A program made the translations under genes and the position numbers. The notes under the pieces are model-generated. The model saw only the letters and a program-made list of their open reading frames with translations, did no database searches and was not told where the DNA came from. From Proteiniclasticum sp. (GTDB lineage Bacteria; Bacillota; Clostridia; Clostridiales; Clostridiaceae), in contig NZ_DOPX01000001.1 in NCBI RefSeq assembly GCF_003514505.1, forward strand, positions 1-16,304: a DNA stretch of 16,304 bases, written 5' to 3'. Positions 13,556 through 16,304 of this stretch are shown in pieces. The stretch's first letter is position 1; every line of letters begins with the position of its first letter.

Positions 13556-14047
13556 TTAGAAATCTTTTGGTTTTTTTCTTTCCTTTGCCGTAATCTCGAG
13601 AACTTTCACTCTTACTACTTCCACAGTCAGTGCCATCTTCTCACTCATCTCAAAGGATCTGCCTGTCTGGTGGAGCATCAGTTGCTCTAGTCCTTTCACT
13701 TTTTCTTCTGGGTTCTCCACAATATCTGTACTTCCTCTGGCTATGACAGAAGAAAAGGAGGCTCCATATCTGCAAGGAACATCACCACCGGAGACTATTT
13801 CCATATCTACATCCAGTTCGATGCAAACATTGGGATTGTCTCTTATCAGATCCAGCTTATGTCCTTCTTTTGCAGAGTGCATATAGAAGATCAGATCTTT
13901 TGTTTCAGGATCGTACGTATACCCGAAATGAAGCGGAACAATATAAGGATACGCACCATCAAATAATCCAAGACGCAGAATCTTAGCTTTCTGTATTATT
14001 TTAAGAATGTCTTCAAACTCCCGTACTTCCCGATCCGTTCTTCTCAT
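13556..14047 (-). CDS. NimA-like pyridoxamine 5'-phosphate oxidase-fold flavoprotein
   Basis: A 163-residue split-barrel protein of the kind annotated as 5-nitroimidazole-resistance (Nim-like) or pyridoxamine-phosphate-oxidase-like. Visible family features are MRRTDREV at the N-terminus, LRLGLFDGAYPYIVPLHFGY (24-43), FYMHSAKEGHKLDLI (54-68) and CRYGASFSSVIARG (92-105). Members bind a flavin or heme, and some reduce nitro groups, but many chromosomal copies give no resistance, so drug resistance should not be assumed. I favour the ATG at 14047, which has AAAGGAG six bases upstream. An alternative ATG at 14068 overlaps the stop of the small ORF before it in an ATGA arrangement and would add seven residues. 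It is upstream of, and in line with, the flavoprotein gene. Confidence 0.87.
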   Translation of the reverse strand: MRRTDREVREFEDILKIIQKAKILRLGLFDGAYPYIVPLHFGYTYDPETKDLIFYMHSAKEGHKLDLIRDNPNVCIELDVDMEIVSGGDVPCRYGASFSSVIARGSTDIVENPEEKVKGLEQLMLHQTGRSFEMSEKMALTVEVVRVKVLEITAKERKKPKDF

Positions 14048-14064
14048 AGTACTCTCCTTTTTCT

Positions 14065-14193
14065 TCATATCTCAATTTCATCAGCCAGATAGAATTCTTC
14101 CCGCCCTTCATAAAGCTCTGCCTCATCACAAATCATGACAAAAGACTTCATAACTCTATAGCGGTTTGAGTTCAACACTTTTTTCTTTGCCAT
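14065..14193 (-). CDS. possible 42-residue small protein upstream of the NimA-like gene
   Basis: An open frame of 42 codons reads MAKKKVLNSNRYRVMKSF, VMICDEAELYEGREEF, YLADEIEI. It ends in TGA at 14065-14067, overlapping the in-frame alternative ATG of the NimA-like gene by ATGA, and 12 bases before the latter's ribosome binding site. The composition is protein-like: a basic start, a hydrophobic centre and an acidic end. It is too short for domain recognition and I do not know a family. No good ribosome binding site precedes the ATG at 14193 (CATTTGTCATACA), which weakens the case. It could be a translated leader, a degenerate gene end or chance. Confidence 0.4.
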   Translation of the reverse strand: MAKKKVLNSNRYRVMKSFVMICDEAELYEGREEFYLADEIEI

Positions 14194-14210
14194 TGTATGA
14201 CAAATGAATG

Positions 14211-14240
14211 TTTACTAGTTATGTTCTATTATCTTATAAT
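14211..14240 (+). promoter_or_regulatory. promoter of the GNAT acetyltransferase gene
   Basis: A perfect TATAAT (14235-14240) lies 18 bases after TTTACT (14211-14216, 4/6), about 27 bases before the ATG. The leader would be only some 20 bases, leaving room for little but the ribosome binding site GAGGTGG. The divergent small-ORF/NimA-like gene starts 18 bases to the left. Confidence 0.6.
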
Positions 14241-14267
14241 TGAAAAGAGAAAGAAAGAGGTGGCTTT

Positions 14268-14777
14268 ATGAGTAATATTTTCAGACGAATGAGCATGGAA
14301 GACGTGGAGAGTGTGTGGCGCATGTTCCAGGACATCAGAGAAGAGAAGATTGACATGTCCTTTGCCGAAATATCCAGTATTGAAGAGGTTACATCCTATG
14401 TGGACAATCCCTCAGAGCTCACTTATGTGGCCGTTTCAGAAGAAGATCCTCATACTGTGCTCTGCCTCATAAAAGGAAAGCGTGAGATGACGGAAGAAAA
14501 AAAGCATGCGGTCTTCCTGTCCGCAGCTACTGCCCGAAGCGCTAGAGGAAGGGGCCTTGTTTCAATACTCACAGACTATGCTTTGAATGAGATGGAGCAT
14601 GAAGGCATCACCATCGCCAGAATCTATGTCTACAGCAATAACATCTCATCCATCAAAGCCATCCAGAAGATGGATTTTACACACGCTGGAACCGTGCTCA
14701 TGCATCATAAAGATCGTGCCACCGGTGAATTCGTGGACGACTTGATTTTCCATAAGATCCTAAATTTAAAAAGCTAG
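14268..14777 (+). CDS. GNAT-family N-acetyltransferase
   Basis: A 169-residue single-domain acetyltransferase that transfers acetyl from acetyl-CoA to an amine of unknown identity. Motif A, the pyrophosphate-binding loop, is visible as LSAATARSARGRGLVSILTD (84-103), in the R-x-x-x-G-x-G form. Motif B is NNISSIKAIQKMDFTHAGTV (about 125-144). The N-terminal part (FRRMSMEDVESVWRMFQDIR) is the usual start of the fold. Substrate cannot be predicted; candidates include amino acids, antibiotics, polyamines or protein N-termini. The ATG at 14268 follows GAGGTGG at four bases. It stands alone with its own promoter and terminator. Confidence 0.87.
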   Translation: MSNIFRRMSMEDVESVWRMFQDIREEKIDMSFAEISSIEEVTSYVDNPSELTYVAVSEEDPHTVLCLIKGKREMTEEKKHAVFLSAATARSARGRGLVSILTDYALNEMEHEGITIARIYVYSNNISSIKAIQKMDFTHAGTVLMHHKDRATGEFVDDLIFHKILNLKS

Positions 14778-14822
14778 GTATTCTAACTTTAGATTAGAGT
14801 GCCTTGCTTTTTCAGTAGCTTT
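14768..14822. terminator. bidirectional terminator between GNAT and PC4-like genes
   Basis: AAAAAGC (14768-14774) pairs with GCTTTTT (14816-14822). Inside, AGG pairs with CCT and TCTAA with TTAGA, giving a long interrupted hairpin. The stop codon of the acetyltransferase gene is inside the left arm. Both strands end the stem in a T run, and the convergent PC4-like gene stops at 14832. Confidence 0.75.
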
Positions 14823-14831
14823 AATGCAATG

Positions 14832-15053
14832 TTAAAGGTCTAAATCATTCAAGAGATCACGAAGTTTCTTCATCTCTTCTACGCTCAATGTTACACCTTT
14901 TCCCATTTTCTCATGTTCAGGTGACCAGTCTCTGATGTCATACTTTGGCTCTCTGTCATTCCAGCTGATGAGGTTCACTTCCTTTGACCAGCCCCTGTTG
15001 TTTTCTGAAAGTATGCCTAAGGTTTCTTTGATCTCATACTTGATATCTGCCAC
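14832..15053 (-). CDS. YdbC-like PC4-family single-stranded nucleic-acid-binding protein
   Basis: A 73-residue protein matching the bacterial PC4 (transcriptional coactivator p15) family, exemplified by Lactococcus YdbC. It shows the four-strand sheet pattern (KYEIKETLGILSENNRGW, SKEVNLISWNDREPKYDIRD) followed by GKGVTLSVEEMKKLRDLL. Known relatives bind single-stranded DNA or RNA as dimers and may affect transcription or repair. I propose a GTG start at 15053 (reading MADIKYEI as family members do), because AAAGGA lies nine bases upstream. The ATGs at 15062 and 15071 either abut or precede that site. If an ATG is used instead, the protein gains three or six residues. It lies just downstream of the FNT channel gene, 87 bases apart. 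Confidence 0.85.
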   Translation of the reverse strand: MADIKYEIKETLGILSENNRGWSKEVNLISWNDREPKYDIRDWSPEHEKMGKGVTLSVEEMKKLRDLLNDLDL

Positions 15054-15140
15054 AATCCTCATTCCTTTCATCTGTAGTGATTCTTAGTATATACACTTTT
15101 TATGAAAAATCAACGTAATCGCCGGCTGTTAGAGACAGGT

Positions 15141-15896
15141 CTATGCAGCCAGATCTTTGTCAATGTAGTAATTTGCACCAGTAATAATCACTGCGCCACC
15201 AACGAAATTTCCAATTGCAACCACCACAAAACTAATTAGAATGCCTGCTACGGTAATATTTGCTCCATTGACAAATGCCATGACCAGATAGAACATGTTG
15301 GCAACAATATGTTCTGTGCCGCTGAGAACAAAAACAGCAATCGGGAACCACACCGCGAGGATTTTCCCTGCTACTGTCTTCGCACTGTAAGCCATCATCA
15401 CCCCACTGCAGACAATAATATTACACAAAACTGCACTGATGAACATTTGTCCAACGGGCATTGTTGTTTTTGCTATGGCACTATTGGAGATTACTTCAAT
15501 CATATGTTCACTGAAGATTCCTGCTCCCGTGCTGAGCAGTGTGATGATCACTGCGCCAACAAGATTTGCTGCGAGTACTGTAGTGAGCATCTTCATAAGT
15601 CTGCCCATTTTTACAGATTTTTTATACACACTGAGAATCGCCAAACAATCACTGGTAAAGAGTTCGCTTCCCAAAAGAAGTATTGCGATGATACCTGTTG
15701 GGAAAATCAGCGCTCCCAAGAACTTTCCCACACCTGGATCTTCCGTATAAGCTACCAATCTGAAATAAGCGATTGCACCAATCGCGATGAACATTCCTGC
15801 AAGAATCCCTTGAATGACCAGCGCCTTAATATTTCTTTCTGTTTTACTCACTCCAGCGTGTTCAATGTATTCCATGATTTCTTTAAAACTTTTCAT
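15141..15896 (-). CDS. formate/nitrite transporter (FNT) family channel
   Basis: A 251-residue six-helix membrane protein of the FocA/NirC/FdhC family, which forms pentameric channels for formate, nitrite or similar monovalent anions. Family marks include FPTGIIAILLLGSELFTSD (65-83), LCNIIVCSGVMMAYSAKT (157-174), KTVAGKILAVWFP and the pore motif SGTEHIVANMF (192-202), with His196 as the expected central histidine. The substrate is not determinable from these motifs. I set the start at the ATG at 15896 because GGAGG lies five bases upstream. The frame is open back to 15956, but that extension is lysine/arginine-rich and has no such site. A consensus promoter about 320 bases upstream implies a long structured leader. 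No formate lyase or nitrite reductase gene is in the window. Confidence 0.92.
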   Translation of the reverse strand: MKSFKEIMEYIEHAGVSKTERNIKALVIQGILAGMFIAIGAIAYFRLVAYTEDPGVGKFLGALIFPTGIIAILLLGSELFTSDCLAILSVYKKSVKMGRLMKMLTTVLAANLVGAVIITLLSTGAGIFSEHMIEVISNSAIAKTTMPVGQMFISAVLCNIIVCSGVMMAYSAKTVAGKILAVWFPIAVFVLSGTEHIVANMFYLVMAFVNGANITVAGILISFVVVAIGNFVGGAVIITGANYYIDKDLAA

Positions 15897-16044
15897 TACT
15901 TCCTCCAACATTCTTCCTGTATACTGTTTTTTTATATTTCTTTTTCTCTTCCCCATGAGATCCTAAAAGTACTAGGATCAGCTTCACTTTTGTTTTGTTG
16001 CTATCTTTTTGTGGTCTCCTTCCTATGATTTTAAACAGTGACAT
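15883..16044 (-). other. 53-codon open frame overlapping the FNT start (uncertain)
   Basis: An ATG at 16044 opens 53 codons (MSLFKIIGRRPQKDSN, then KTKVKLILVLLGSHGEEKK) ending in TAA at 15883-15885, thirteen bases inside the FNT coding region in another frame. The sequence is lysine-rich with one short hydrophobic patch. The purines before the ATG (AAAGAA) are a poor ribosome binding site. It might be a leader peptide coupled to FNT translation, but chance is at least as likely. Confidence 0.2.
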
Positions 16045-16216
16045 TTCTTTAATAATGGCAATTGAAACTAAGCCTAAACGCAGTTCATCATCGAAACACT
16101 TTAAACAGTAAAATGTTTCGATGATGAATTAAATCTAGATTATAACCCCACATGACAAACTCTCTGATAGGGTTCTTTTCTACAGCGTTTCTCCTGTATT
16201 TACACAATCGCGTTCT
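15897..16216 (-). promoter_or_regulatory. long structured leader of the FNT gene
   Basis: About 315 bases separate the predicted transcription start near 16210 from the FNT ATG, with no clear gene. In order on the minus strand there is an AACCC/GGGTT stem (16170-16174 with 16144-16148) and a 15-bp perfect hairpin (16114-16128 with 16084-16098) with a 15-base loop and no T run. Then comes a second copy of the decamer found in the hairpin loop (TTTAAACAGT at 16100-16109 and 16030-16039, 70 bp apart), and a 7-bp inverted repeat GATCCTA/TAGGATC (15959-15965 with 15973-15979). It resembles no riboswitch class I know. Confidence 0.4.
16084..16128. repeat. 15-bp perfect inverted repeat
   Basis: TTCATCATCGAAACA (16084-16098) and TGTTTCGATGATGAA (16114-16128) are exact inverted repeats with a 15-base AT-rich loop. 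Neither strand shows a T run after the stem, so it is not a standard terminator. It could be an RNA hairpin in the FNT leader or an operator for a dimeric repressor. Confidence 0.7.
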
Positions 16217-16246
16217 ATTATACAGTATGAAAGAGGAGGAGGTCAA
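16217..16246 (-). promoter_or_regulatory. near-consensus promoter reading toward the FNT gene
   Basis: On the minus strand TTGACC (16241-16246, 5/6) and a perfect TATAAT (16217-16222) are 18 bases apart. Transcription would start near 16210. It is the best promoter match in the terminal intergenic region and points to the FNT gene about 310 bases away. The remaining bases to 16304 contain no gene I can support. Confidence 0.65.
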
Positions 16247-16304
16247 CAAAAGCATGTGATTTCCAGGAGTATTTAATCGGTGCCTTAATTTTAAAACTAA
16301 CTTC

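Noticed and set aside
12913..13593. Plus-strand open frame of 226 codons
   Set aside because: It lies opposite the flavoprotein gene and its sequence is the reverse-strand shadow; no family features.
15309..16028. Plus-strand open frame of 239 codons opposite the FNT gene
   Set aside because: Antisense shadow, rich in His, Cys and Ser; the FNT channel motifs are clear on the other strand.
16084..16128. Reading the 15-bp inverted repeat as an intrinsic terminator
   Set aside because: Neither strand has a T tract after the stem.
16231..16260. AGGAGGAGG on the plus strand followed by ATG, as a start of a rightward gene
   Set aside because: The ATG is immediately followed by TGA, and other frames stop within a few codons. 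The GGTCAA there is better read as a minus-strand -35.

Overview
The window looks like a chromosome segment of a low-to-mid GC Bacillota, most likely a clostridial or related gut or anaerobic lineage. The signs are strong GGAGG-type ribosome binding sites before nearly every gene, a guanine-type purine riboswitch, cre-like and AraC-type control of a sugar locus, lipobox lipoproteins, and NimA-like and flavodoxin-like proteins typical of anaerobes. I saw no tRNA, rRNA, CRISPR, IS element or phage gene. Genus-level placement is not possible from the sequence alone.

Layout. (1) 1-360: a small three-helix membrane protein on the minus strand. (2) 540-5845: a sugar-utilisation locus. A GH2 beta-galactosidase/glucuronidase-type enzyme and a GPH-family sugar symporter form a minus-strand operon ended by a strong terminator. 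A divergent AraC-family regulator lies on the plus strand. The shared intergenic region carries an 18-bp repeat with a 21-bp period (AraC-type half-sites) and a cre-like site, so an inducer-plus-catabolite control model is natural. (3) 5871-7595: a stand-alone toroid (prenyltransferase/squalene-cyclase-like) protein, a cytochrome-b5-like lipoprotein, and what looks like the frameshifted remains of a gene just upstream of it. (4) 7604-9345: a near-consensus promoter, a guanine/hypoxanthine riboswitch, a possible expression platform, an AzgA/PbuG-type purine permease and a terminator.

(5) 9413-10207: an XRE-type HTH membrane protein whose last helix is in the -1 frame after a T7 run. The run contains an in-frame U UUU UUC slippery heptamer. 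(6) 10270-14193, minus strand: a PRiA4_ORF3-like protein, a DUF3788 protein, a HEAT-repeat-like protein, an iron-sulfur-type flavoprotein, a NimA-like flavin-binding protein and a 42-codon small ORF coupled to it. (7) 14211-14822: a GNAT acetyltransferase with its own promoter and terminator. (8) 14832-16304, minus strand: a PC4/YdbC-like single-strand-binding protein, then a formate/nitrite-family channel with a consensus promoter about 320 bases upstream and a structured, unexplained leader.

What hangs together functionally: region 2 is a complete uptake, hydrolysis and regulation unit, and region 4 is a self-contained purine-uptake unit. The other genes look like accessory, redox or stress functions whose grouping is suggestive but not diagnostic. 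I found no convincing new multi-gene system. The best leads are the possible frameshift switch in the XRE membrane protein, the FNT leader, and the pseudogene and small ORFs.
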